Assembly (NCBI GenBank): GCA_023426425.1
Contig: JAFAAT010000101.1
Coordinates: 1 to 14,177 of the forward strand
Direction of reading: 5' to 3'
Length of the DNA stretch: 14,177 nt
DNA from: Bacteroidota bacterium
GTDB taxonomy: Bacteria; Bacteroidota; Bacteroidia; Chitinophagales; Chitinophagaceae
Shown: piece by piece, positions 1 through 6,984 of the stretch
Layout: each line of letters opens with the position of its first letter
How positions within the stretch are numbered: position 1 is the stretch's first letter
Program-made: the position numbers and the translations under genes
The notes under the pieces: model-generated
What the model saw: only the letters and a program-made list of their open reading frames with translations
Told to the model about the DNA's origin: nothing
The model's database searches: none

Positions 1-122
1 ATCGCAAGGGTCTTGCCTTTCCCTAACTTAAATGAAAGATTATTTACAGCAGTAAAACTCCGCGCTCCACTGAAACTGATATTCAGGCCACTGGCTTCAA
101 CTATAGTCTGCCCCGGAGTCAT
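1..122 (-). CDS. ABC transporter ATP-binding protein, N-terminal fragment (cut by window edge)
   Basis: Only the first 40 codons and two bases of the next are visible. They begin MTPGQTIVEASGLNISF and end in GKGKTLA. This is the typical start of an ABC ATPase: a beta-strand with an aromatic A-loop region, then the strand that leads straight into the Walker A loop, which lies beyond the left edge. The style (E.SGLNISFSG followed by AVNNLSFKLGKGKTLA) resembles oligopeptide/dipeptide importer ATPases of the Opp/Dpp type, but macrolide-type or other ATPases cannot be excluded. The ATG follows the TAA of the AMP nucleosidase gene with no spacer (TAAATG), so the two are very likely co-transcribed and translationally coupled. 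The substrate cannot be told from this fragment. Confidence 0.8.
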   Translation of the reverse strand, partial: MTPGQTIVEASGLNISFSGARSFTAVNNLSFKLGKGKTLA

Positions 123-893
123 TTAAAACTTAAGATGCCGCACAGTAAGGCCATTATTAATAAGCTGCTTGAGTGATTCAATGCCAATCTTCAGATGCTT
201 GTCCACATATTTTTTGGTCACAGCCACATCTCCCTCCGCTGTTTTTACTCCCTCAGGAATCATCGGCTGATCTGACACAAGGAGCAATGCTCCTGTCGGT
301 ATTTTATTGGCAAACCCCACAGAAAAAATAGTGGCTGTCTCCATGTCAATAGCCATAGCCCTGATCTTCCTCAGGTAATCTTTGAATTCGTCATCATGTT
401 CCCACACTCTCCTGTTGGTGGTGTACACTGTGCCAGTCCAATAATCAAATGAATGATCACGTATAGTTGTTGAAATTGCCTTTTGCAGTGCAAACGCAGG
501 CAATGCCGGCACCTCCGGAGGGAAATAATCATTGCTCGTACCTTCTCCTCTTATTGCAGCAATGGGCAGGATCAGGTCACCGACTTTATTCTTTTTCTTC
601 AGCCCACCACATTTACCCAGGAACAAAACCGCCTTTGGATCAATAGCACTCAGCAGATCCATCATCGTAGCCGCAGTAGGGCTCCCCATTCCGAAGTTGA
701 TGATCGTAATTCCATCTGCAGTAGCAGTCTGCATGGGCTTATCCAGCCCTCTTACTTCTACACCATGACTTTCTGCAAACAGCCTCACATAGTTACTGAA
801 ATTGCAAAGAAGTATATACTCACCAAATGCATCCAGTTCCTGTCCTGTGTACCTGGGCAACCAGTTTTTTACTATTTCCTGCTTTGATTTCAT
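123..893 (-). CDS. amn: AMP nucleosidase (short, PNP/UDP-phosphorylase fold form)
   Basis: This 256-residue cytosolic enzyme is expected to split AMP into adenine and ribose 5-phosphate, as part of purine salvage and adenylate pool control. The fold is the PNP_UDP_1 nucleoside phosphorylase type. A Gly-rich segment INFGMGSPTAA lies at about 65-75, LFLGKCGGL at about 90-98, the ribose-contacting AIDMETATIF at 181-190, and VSDQP at 206-210 with the probable catalytic Asp208. The protein lacks the extra N-terminal domain of the roughly 480-residue E. coli Amn and has the length usual for Bacteroidota AMP nucleosidases. The ATG at 893 gives the expected N terminus. It is transcribed away from the HsdR-like gene and is joined directly to an ABC ATPase gene downstream. 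A uridine or purine phosphorylase of the same fold is the main alternative. Confidence 0.88.
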   Translation of the reverse strand: MKSKQEIVKNWLPRYTGQELDAFGEYILLCNFSNYVRLFAESHGVEVRGLDKPMQTATADGITIINFGMGSPTAATMMDLLSAIDPKAVLFLGKCGGLKKKNKVGDLILPIAAIRGEGTSNDYFPPEVPALPAFALQKAISTTIRDHSFDYWTGTVYTTNRRVWEHDDEFKDYLRKIRAMAIDMETATIFSVGFANKIPTGALLLVSDQPMIPEGVKTAEGDVAVTKKYVDKHLKIGIESLKQLINNGLTVRHLKF

Positions 894-981
894 AAGCTTT
901 CCTAAAGGTAATCAAATCCCCCTCCGCCTAATTGCGTAAATGTCATACCAATGGATGCCGGTCCATTGTTAGCTTTACATT

Positions 982-1422
982 ATGATCACACTGGAGGTGA
1001 ACACCGCCCTGCTAAAACTAAAGCAAGTCAGCAACCGGCCCTATGTATTTGATGTCATCAGGAAAAAGTGGGTGCTGCTCACGCCAGAAGAACATGTCAG
1101 ACAACATGTAATACATCACCTTACTACGGTGCTGAACTATCCTTCCGCACTTATTGCAGTTGAGAGGAAGATCCTGGTAGGAAAGCTGGCCAAGCGATTT
1201 GATATAGTCGTATTCGATAGAAATCACAAGCCCTGGATGCTCATCGAATGCAAGGAACCTGCGGTCGATATCAACGAAAAAACACTCTACCAGCTGATTA
1301 GCTATCACAGTGCGATACCCTGCAAATACTGGTTGCTCTCTAATGGACACCAGAACTTCTGCGCCGAAGTTTCGGAACAGGGTACTGTTCAATGGAGGGA
1401 CAGCCTACCGGTCTATGGTTGA
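982..1422 (+). CDS. Stand-alone type I restriction enzyme HsdR N-terminal-like domain protein (PD-(D/E)XK nuclease fold)
   Basis: This 146-residue protein matches in outline the N-terminal nuclease domain of type I restriction R subunits (HSDR_N-type). It has LTPEEHVRQHVIHHL at about 33-47, Glu61 in VERKI, then RFDIVVFD at 72-79 and LIECKEP at 87-93, and Gln104 in TLYQLISY. Asp74, Glu89 and Lys91 form a plausible PD-(D/E)XK catalytic set, although the usual Pro before Asp is Phe here. No helicase motor, methylase (HsdM) or specificity (HsdS) gene is present in the window, so it is not part of a visible restriction system. Small proteins of this kind are common singletons in Bacteroidota, and their role is unknown. 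The gene diverges from amn, and its last 18 bases overlap the convergent S41 protease gene. Confidence 0.8.
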   Translation: MITLEVNTALLKLKQVSNRPYVFDVIRKKWVLLTPEEHVRQHVIHHLTTVLNYPSALIAVERKILVGKLAKRFDIVVFDRNHKPWMLIECKEPAVDINEKTLYQLISYHSAIPCKYWLLSNGHQNFCAEVSEQGTVQWRDSLPVYG

Positions 1423-3048
1423 AGAGTAGGTGTTGGAATAGAGCGCTTTTAAGGCTGTTTGCAGGATCTTATCACCTTTCGAATACACTTTGAAGTAGCC
1501 GTTGTTTCTGAAGAGGAAACGCGCCAGCTGCGCCTTAAGCTGAAGCTGGAAGTAAGCCTTGCTTGCCGGGTCTCTTAATACCTGCTCAAGCTGCGGTTTC
1601 ATTTTCTCCGGTATATTGTTCTTAAAAGCCACAACCAGTTCTTCTGTTGTAAACTCCCTCTGGAAAGTCTCTACATTCTTAAACTGCCTCAGCTCCCGGC
1701 GGTTACGGATAAAATAGTCCCACAAAATATTTCTTGTGCTTTCACTGAACACCAGGTTAAGAATATTTGTGTTTAGTCTCAATGTATCATAGGGAACAAA
1801 GATATCCGGAGTGATACCACCGCTTGCATATACCGGTCTCTTGTTGGCAGTGTAATAGATAGTCGTATCCGGCTGCTGAAGAGTGTCCTTACCAGTCAGC
1901 TCACCAGTTTCAAACCGGTGCAGGAAGTCTTCTGTGTAAGCCTGTCGCCCTTTTTCGTATGAGCGTTGAATGCTCCTGCCCGATGGTGTATAGTATTTAG
2001 CTACCGTAAGTCTGATAGCAGAACCATCATCCATCTCATATTGCTCCTGGACGAGACCTTTGCCATAGGTTCTTCTTCCCACAATGATACCCCTGTCCCA
2101 GTCCTGCACCGCACCTGCAAGTACTTCACTTGCAGACGCTGAACTCTCATCCACCAGTATTGCCAGCCTACCTTCTTCAAACGAGCCCACTTCTCCGGCT
2201 TTATAATCATTCCTCGGAGATCTTCTTCCTTCCGTGTACACAATCAGCTTGTCTCCACTCAGGAACTCATCAGCGATCAGGGTTGCGTCTTCCAGATATC
2301 CTCCAGGGTTTTGCCTAAGGTCGAGAATAAGGTTCTTCATGCCTTCCTTCATCAATGTCTTAAGCGCTTTGCTGAATTCATCGTATGTAGTGGCACTAAA
2401 CCTGTTGATCTTAATATAGCCTGTAGATGTATCGAGCATGATGCTTGCCTCTACGCTATATAGTGGGATTGCGTTCCTCTCGATTACTACCTTCTTTACT
2501 CTGTCCGTATCTGAAGGCATCAGCGTCACAAGCACTTTACTATGCTGCTTGCCTCTTAGCATCTTTATGATCCTGTCAGAGTTGATGCCAGTCCCTGCAA
2601 CCACACTGTCCTCAACCTTGATCAGTTTATCGCCAATATCCACTCCTGCCCGCTGTGCAGGACCATTTTCGATGACCTGAGTAACCTGTATCGTATCGCG
2701 TATGATTGAGAATTCAACTCCAATACCAAAAAAACTTCCCTCCAGGTCTTCGTTTATCGATTGTAGTTCTTCCGGCTGAATATATACCGTATGCGGATCC
2801 AGGTGGCTCAGGATGCCATTTACAGCATCGCGGTAGAGATTGTTGATGTTTACGGAATCAACATACTTCTCATTGACAAGGTCGATGATCTGTTCAAGCC
2901 TGTCGTTTCGTTCAATAACAGTTTGTATGTCTCGTTTGTTCCGCAGTGAATCCCGCAGGTTGAACCCGAGCACCATACCAAATATCATGACGAAGGAGAA
3001 AAGTAGAGGAGTCCAAACCTTCAACCTGCTGCCTCTTTGTTCATTCAT
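1405..3048 (-). CDS. S41 family C-terminal processing peptidase (Prc/CtpA type) with PDZ domain
   Basis: This 547-residue serine protease is probably anchored in the inner membrane and active in the periplasm, where such enzymes trim or degrade proteins from their C termini. A single hydrophobic segment at about 12-30 follows a basic N terminus. A helical region around 45-100 contains the family signature SHLDPHTVYI (81-90). The PDZ domain spans about 103-178 (FFGIGVEF, GPAQRAGVDIGDKLIKV). The protease core includes LDLRQNPGG (242-250), then ESSASASE with catalytic Ser305, and YGKG with Lys330. The 25-residue spacing of Ser and Lys is that of plant D1 protease and CtpA. The C-terminal 120 residues form a charged helical tail common in Bacteroidota members. 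The ATG at 3048 gives a sensible signal anchor. The 3' end overlaps the convergent HsdR-like gene. Confidence 0.93.
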   Translation of the reverse strand: MNEQRGSRLKVWTPLLFSFVMIFGMVLGFNLRDSLRNKRDIQTVIERNDRLEQIIDLVNEKYVDSVNINNLYRDAVNGILSHLDPHTVYIQPEELQSINEDLEGSFFGIGVEFSIIRDTIQVTQVIENGPAQRAGVDIGDKLIKVEDSVVAGTGINSDRIIKMLRGKQHSKVLVTLMPSDTDRVKKVVIERNAIPLYSVEASIMLDTSTGYIKINRFSATTYDEFSKALKTLMKEGMKNLILDLRQNPGGYLEDATLIADEFLSGDKLIVYTEGRRSPRNDYKAGEVGSFEEGRLAILVDESSASASEVLAGAVQDWDRGIIVGRRTYGKGLVQEQYEMDDGSAIRLTVAKYYTPSGRSIQRSYEKGRQAYTEDFLHRFETGELTGKDTLQQPDTTIYYTANKRPVYASGGITPDIFVPYDTLRLNTNILNLVFSESTRNILWDYFIRNRRELRQFKNVETFQREFTTEELVVAFKNNIPEKMKPQLEQVLRDPASKAYFQLQLKAQLARFLFRNNGYFKVYSKGDKILQTALKALYSNTYSSTIDR

Positions 3049-3064
3049 TTCCTAAAAATGACCG

Positions 3065-3072
3065 CAAAGTTA
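3065..3072 (-). promoter_or_regulatory. Candidate Bacteroidota -7 element for the S41 protease gene
   Basis: Read on the minus strand this is TAACTTTG, a full match to the Bacteroidota -7 consensus TAnnTTTG. It ends 16 bases before the ATG at 3048, which would leave a leader of roughly ten bases. No good TTTG -33 element lies 17-23 bases upstream, so this rests on one element only. Confidence 0.35.
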
Positions 3073-3180
3073 GTCGCTATGGATCAATATAAGTAACGAA
3101 ATAAATATCAGCCTGGCTGATTTAAAACATTAGGAATTTGGCGGCGGGAAACGCAAATTTGTACAATAATAACACGCTTC

Positions 3181-4041
3181 ATGGCTTCACTACTATTGGT
3201 TGAAAGCGGCTCTACGAAAACTGACTGGTGTCTGCTCAAACGTTCCGGTAAGCCCACCCAATTCAAGACCTCGGGAATCAATCCCTATCTCCAATCGCCC
3301 GCGGAAATTTCCGGCATGCTTGAAAGAGAGCTGGAATGGGATTCGCTCCGTCACAAACCTGACAGGATCGTCTTTTATGGTGCAGGTGCGGGGAAAGCTG
3401 CACAGCAGAAAGTCCTGGAACAAGTGCTGAAAAGCTTTTTCAGAATAAACGAAATTGAAGTTCAGGGAGATATGATGGGGGCTGCACGTGCTATGTGCGG
3501 TGAGGAAAAAGGTATTGTCTGTATCCTGGGAACCGGAAGCAACTCCTGTTATTACAACGGTAAAAAGATTCAGGAACAACAAGCTTCCCTTGGATTTATT
3601 GCAGGAGATGAAGGAAGTGGCAATTACATGGGCAAACGAATTCTTCAGTATTATGCCTATAATACTTTTGACGAGGAGCTTAGAATGGCTTTTGAGATGA
3701 AGTTCGGGAATGACATATCGAAGATCATTACGAGGCTTTATGCAGAGCCTTTCCCCAACCGGTATTTAGCCACATTTGTTGAGCTATTAAAAGAAAACAG
3801 AGGGCACTACATGGTTGAAAACATCGTTGAGGACTGCCTCAATGATTTTTTCCACTACCACATTCTGAAGTACCGGCAAAGCTGGAAGCTTCCATTATTC
3901 TTTACGGGTTCGGTAGCCAGAGAGTTTGAGGATGTAATCATTGCGCTCTGCAGGCAATACGAGCTGGAACTGGGGAAAATCGAAAAGAGTCCAATGGAAC
4001 ACCTGATTCAATACCATAGAAGAGTAATGAAACAATCGTAA
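3181..4041 (+). CDS. BadF/BadG/BcrA/BcrD-type ATPase family sugar kinase, probably N-acetylglucosamine kinase-like
   Basis: This 286-residue cytosolic protein has the ASKHA (actin/hexokinase) fold. The phosphate-1 loop is LLLVESGSTKTDW (4-16). The probable catalytic Asp97 lies in EVQGDMMGAA. The phosphate-2 loop is CILGTGSNS (114-122), followed by LGFIAGDEGSGNYMG (137-151), and the adenosine motif FFTGSVA lies at 240-246. The family phosphorylates amino sugars such as GlcNAc or uses ATP in related reactions. Bacteroidota carry such a gene widely, probably for cell-wall or chitin-derived amino-sugar recycling. The first acidic residue of the phosphate-1 loop is Glu, as in animal GlcNAc kinase, rather than the Asp usual in many sugar kinases. 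It stands alone: the S41 gene upstream is divergent, and a strong terminator follows it. Confidence 0.82.
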   Translation: MASLLLVESGSTKTDWCLLKRSGKPTQFKTSGINPYLQSPAEISGMLERELEWDSLRHKPDRIVFYGAGAGKAAQQKVLEQVLKSFFRINEIEVQGDMMGAARAMCGEEKGIVCILGTGSNSCYYNGKKIQEQQASLGFIAGDEGSGNYMGKRILQYYAYNTFDEELRMAFEMKFGNDISKIITRLYAEPFPNRYLATFVELLKENRGHYMVENIVEDCLNDFFHYHILKYRQSWKLPLFFTGSVAREFEDVIIALCRQYELELGKIEKSPMEHLIQYHRRVMKQS

Positions 4042-4106
4042 GACATCTCTTTCCATGTGAAGGTGAATTATCGTATCGAAACTAATTTTTTACCAGTGCT
4101 GAAATA

Positions 4107-4134
4107 ACAAAGCCCCGCGAATGCGGGGCTTTGT
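4107..4134. terminator. Bidirectional intrinsic terminator between the kinase and OmpA-like genes
   Basis: A perfect 12-bp inverted repeat (ACAAAGCCCCGC / GCGGGGCTTTGT) encloses a GAAT loop. The stem core is all G and C and is flanked by AAA/TTT, so each strand carries a hairpin ending in a short U run. It sits 65 bases after the kinase stop and 19 bases after the OmpA-like stop, in the only gap between these convergent genes, and can serve both. Confidence 0.9.
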
Positions 4135-4153
4135 GTTAGATATTAGATTGAAA

Positions 4154-5794
4154 CTAGTCTCTTCTGAGGTTAGGGAAAGGAGGAGCTACGTTAGAAGGTC
4201 CTTCTTCGCCTTGATTAGCTGCACGGAAAGTAACAGTGTTTTCGCTGCCAGTTCCACCATATTGGAAGATGAAACGAGTGCGGTCGATACCATGTCTGTC
4301 GCTCATGTGAGAGATCACTGCATTTACGCGATCCCAGCTACGCTGCTGCTGAACTTTGCTTGCATTACCGTTACCGATGATAACAACCTTACAAGTTGGG
4401 TTTGCCTGCATTTGAGCTGCCAGGTTAGCAAGTTGAGATTCCATAGCTGAGCTGATTCTGCTGCTGCTACCGGAGAAGCTCAGGCTACCTGCACCGATGT
4501 TAGGGCAACCAGATACTGCAGTACCACAACCATCAGGGCAAGGACATTTACCTACACCGTCAGCATCAACTGGTTGACACTCAGTTGGAGTGATCAGTTG
4601 TTTGTCACGATAGTCAGGAACACCGTCGCCATCTGTATCAAGCGGACAACCCTTAGTATCTACTGCTACACCAGCAGGAGTACCAGGACATTTGTCGAAC
4701 TGATCAGCTACGCCATCTCCGTCTGAATCTGAAAGGATTGGATCAGGCAGGCGCATATGGCGAGGATCGCTAAGTTCGCTGTAAGCATGATCCAGAGGAT
4801 TAACCCACCACAAAGGCAGTACGTTAGTACGCTTATTGCCGAGGTTGAAGTTCAGACCAAGAGAAAGGTAGTTGTAGATGTCATGCTCAGCAGAGATACC
4901 ACCATCGTTAGCGATTTCAACTCCATCCATATAGTCTACGAAAGGCAGACCTACGCGATCTTCGATTGAAAGGACTACACGATCACTGAGCTTAAACTGA
5001 ACACCAGCACCAGTAGTAAGTATGAAATCGAAACGGTCACGTGCTCTAAATTCGAAGTCTCCATCTTGCATGTTCTGTACGAAGTCACGAGATGTGCTTC
5101 TATCTTCCCAGGCAACACTGGTTCCGTACCCTGGAACTGTAGTATAGTCGTAACGGTTTCCTGCTCCGTTTTCTCTATCAATAAATACATCGTAATTGTT
5201 GATACCTAAACCTAACAAGCCATAAAAGTTAAAAGAGGTACGTGCTTTATGGAAGTTAATGTTGTTTGTAGACGCCACCAACTGGAGAGAAAACTCGTCC
5301 ATGCTAGTGCGGTAGTTATGATACACCTGATCTGGTGCATAAGCGCGCCAAGGTCCATTGTTTGGATTAGAAGAACGATAATCCTGACCGGTAGCGCGGC
5401 CGTGCATGTATTGGAATCTCAGAGAGAATACATAACCGAGTGCTTTACGGACAGTAAGACCGAAGCCAACGGCATCCAGGGGCTTCTTAGCTGTAAAAGG
5501 AGTGTTTGAAGTAACATCACCAATTACATTCAGCAGACCGAGATTCACACCTACTTCCCACATGTTGTTGGGTTTTGGAGGGAACACCGTCTGGTGGTTC
5601 ATGTAACGACGATACTGTTCGAGACGCTTTCCTTTGTAGTAGCTGGAGTCCAGAACATCATAGTTTTCACCACGATACGTCATATCGCGGCCTGACCAGC
5701 TTGCAGTGGCTGACTCACTTTCTTGTGCCGTAGCCGGTTGCGCTGCTAATATCGAGCATAGTCCAGCAAGCAATAGGTACTTTTTGTTGACCAT
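4154..5794 (-). CDS. OmpA-like outer-membrane beta-barrel protein with calcium-type repeats and a divergent C-terminal OmpA domain
   Basis: This 546-residue protein begins with a signal peptide (basic KK, hydrophobic core to about 19, probable cleavage after ATA at 23). Residues from about 75 to 320 alternate aromatic and polar strands (for example WEVGVNLGLLNVIGDV and YGLLGLGINNYDVF), consistent with a membrane beta-barrel. A linker at 355-425 holds thrombospondin type-3-like acidic repeats, DSDGDGVADQ (356-365) and DTDGDGVPDY (386-395), plus several Cys. The C terminus (about 437-524) resembles the OmpA peptidoglycan-binding domain. RSWDRVNAV at 485-493 matches the helix carrying the conserved Arg (here Arg489), but the matching Asp of the TD motif is not evident. 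It is a likely abundant structural outer-membrane protein, with its own strong promoter and a terminator. Porin-like transport or adhesion roles are possible. Confidence 0.87.
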   Translation of the reverse strand: MVNKKYLLLAGLCSILAAQPATAQESESATASWSGRDMTYRGENYDVLDSSYYKGKRLEQYRRYMNHQTVFPPKPNNMWEVGVNLGLLNVIGDVTSNTPFTAKKPLDAVGFGLTVRKALGYVFSLRFQYMHGRATGQDYRSSNPNNGPWRAYAPDQVYHNYRTSMDEFSLQLVASTNNINFHKARTSFNFYGLLGLGINNYDVFIDRENGAGNRYDYTTVPGYGTSVAWEDRSTSRDFVQNMQDGDFEFRARDRFDFILTTGAGVQFKLSDRVVLSIEDRVGLPFVDYMDGVEIANDGGISAEHDIYNYLSLGLNFNLGNKRTNVLPLWWVNPLDHAYSELSDPRHMRLPDPILSDSDGDGVADQFDKCPGTPAGVAVDTKGCPLDTDGDGVPDYRDKQLITPTECQPVDADGVGKCPCPDGCGTAVSGCPNIGAGSLSFSGSSSRISSAMESQLANLAAQMQANPTCKVVIIGNGNASKVQQQRSWDRVNAVISHMSDRHGIDRTRFIFQYGGTGSENTVTFRAANQGEEGPSNVAPPFPNLRRD

Positions 5795-5840
5795 AACAGA
5801 TTTGTTTATGTTAAAGATTTTGGTTAAAATAGATATGTGA

Positions 5841-5871
5841 CAAAGGTATAGTAGACTTTTAGAAAAACAAA
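5841..5871 (-). promoter_or_regulatory. Bacteroidota-type promoter of the OmpA-like gene
   Basis: On the minus strand, TTTG (5871-5868), a 19-base spacer and TACCTTTG (5848-5841) match the Bacteroidota consensus TTTG / TAnnTTTG exactly. Transcription should start near 5834, giving an A/T-rich leader of about 40 bases before the ATG at 5794. A run of nine A on this strand (5889-5881) lies just upstream and could act like an UP element. The quality of the match fits a highly expressed outer-membrane protein. Confidence 0.82.
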
Positions 5872-5930
5872 ATAACTACGTTTTTTTTTAATACCAAGGG
5901 ATTTGTTAAAAGGACTATGCCAAATTAATC

Positions 5931-5961
5931 TTTCAGTTTTCAAATCCTTCTGCGAGTTTTG
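5931..5961 (+). promoter_or_regulatory. Weak candidate promoter for the polyprenyl synthase gene
   Basis: TTTC (5931-5934), a 19-base spacer and GAGTTTTG (5954-5961) each differ by one base from the Bacteroidota TTTG / TAnnTTTG elements, with the preferred spacing. It would start transcription near 5968, about 20 bases before the ATG at 5988. It overlaps the hairpin at 5943-5972, so the two readings compete. Confidence 0.3.
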
Positions 5962-5972
5962 CCCGAAGGATT
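5943..5972 (+). repeat. Inverted repeat (hairpin) followed by a U-rich tract just before the polyprenyl synthase start
   Basis: AATCCTTC (5943-5950) and GAAGGATT (5965-5972) are perfect 8-bp arms around a 14-base loop. They are followed by ATTTTTA (5973-5979), and the gene's ATG is at 5988. The shape is that of a weak intrinsic terminator or attenuator in the leader. It could equally be an operator overlapping a promoter, or chance, as the stem is half A/T. Confidence 0.5.
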
Positions 5973-5987
5973 ATTTTTACCCGGTAG

Positions 5988-6950
5988 ATGGAGCTAGTCA
6001 AAAAGGTTATTGGAGAGGAACTTGCGATCTTTGAGAAGAAGTTTGCAGAGGCTGTGAAGGGTACCAACCCTTTGCTGGACCGCATTATGCGGTTTATTAT
6101 CAAGCGAAAAGGAAAGCAGATGAGGCCCATGTTTGTGTTTCTTTCGGCGCAGATTGCGGGGGAGATAAACGATAACACCTACAGGGCTGCGTCCTTGATT
6201 GAACTCCTTCACACAGCAACACTTGTGCACGACGACGTGGTTGACAATGCTATGGTTCGTAGAAATTTTTTCTCAATCAACGCGCTATGGAAAAATAAAA
6301 TAGCTGTTCTGGTGGGTGATTATCTGCTGTCGAAGGGGCTTTTGCTGTCTTTGGAACATGGAGATTTTCAGACACTGCAGATTACATCGAGGGCGGTGAA
6401 GGAGATGAGTGAGGGGGAATTGCTGCAAATGGAGAAGGCAAGGAAGCTTGATATCAAGGAAGAAGTCTATTTTGAGATCATCAGGGCTAAAACAGCCTCG
6501 CTGTTATCTGCTGCGTGTTCGGCGGGGGCGTATTCGGCAAGGCAGGACAAGGAGGTTGCGGAGTTTTTCAGGTTGTTTGGCGAGAAAGTGGGCATTGCGT
6601 TTCAGATAAAGGACGACCTTTTTGACTATGGGAGTGAGGACGTAGGCAAGCCGACGGGGATTGATATCAAAGAGAAGAAAATGACGCTACCCCTGATTTA
6701 TGCGCTCCAGCATACAGATGCCACGGTAAGGCGTAAGATGATTTATATAATCAAAAACCAGAACACGGACCGGGCGAAGGTGAATGAAGTGATAAGTTAT
6801 GTAAGGGCGTCGGGGGGCATAGAATATGCGCGGAAAAAGATGCAGGAGTATCAGGCCGGTGCATTAGAGATGCTGGACAAATATCCTGAGTCGGCGGCTA
6901 AGGATGCACTGAAAGACCTTGTGAATTTTGTAATTGACAGGAAGTATTAG
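5988..6950 (+). CDS. Long-chain trans-polyprenyl diphosphate synthase
   Basis: This 320-residue cytosolic enzyme extends an allylic diphosphate with isopentenyl diphosphate units, most likely to make the menaquinone side chain. It carries GKQMRP (42-47, substrate-binding Lys/Arg), the first aspartate-rich motif DDVVD (82-86) followed by RR at 91-92, and the second motif DDLFD (209-213) within FQIKDDLFDYGSEDVGKPTGIDI. The residue five before the first Asp is Ala77, not a bulky aromatic, which favours a long product (octaprenyl/heptaprenyl class, IspB-like) over farnesyl or geranylgeranyl. Length and both motifs are intact. The ATG at 5988 follows a hairpin leader. The neighbour upstream is divergent, and metG follows after a 170-base gap with repeats, so an operon with metG is possible but not shown. 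Confidence 0.92.
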   Translation: MELVKKVIGEELAIFEKKFAEAVKGTNPLLDRIMRFIIKRKGKQMRPMFVFLSAQIAGEINDNTYRAASLIELLHTATLVHDDVVDNAMVRRNFFSINALWKNKIAVLVGDYLLSKGLLLSLEHGDFQTLQITSRAVKEMSEGELLQMEKARKLDIKEEVYFEIIRAKTASLLSAACSAGAYSARQDKEVAEFFRLFGEKVGIAFQIKDDLFDYGSEDVGKPTGIDIKEKKMTLPLIYALQHTDATVRRKMIYIIKNQNTDRAKVNEVISYVRASGGIEYARKKMQEYQAGALEMLDKYPESAAKDALKDLVNFVIDRKY

Positions 6951-6984
6951 TGTATGAACGGGGGCTGGTCGGGAGGAATTCGGG

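Noticed and set aside
903..910. TACCTTTA on the minus strand before amn as a -7 element
   Set aside because: One base off consensus, no TTTG at the right distance, and it would leave almost no leader.
1018..1392. 124-codon open frame antisense to the HsdR-like gene
   Set aside because: The plus-strand frame shows the PD-(D/E)XK motif set; the antisense frame shows nothing recognisable.
3137..3161. Possible promoter of the kinase gene: TTTG, 13 bases, CAAATTTG
   Set aside because: The second element is one base off consensus, but the 13-base spacer is far below the usual 17-23, and no better -33 element is present.
982..4041. A possible defence island made of the HsdR-like domain, S41 protease and kinase
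   Set aside because: The genes are on different strands with separate signals, and the protease and kinase are ordinary housekeeping families. No methylase, helicase, toxin or mobile element is nearby.
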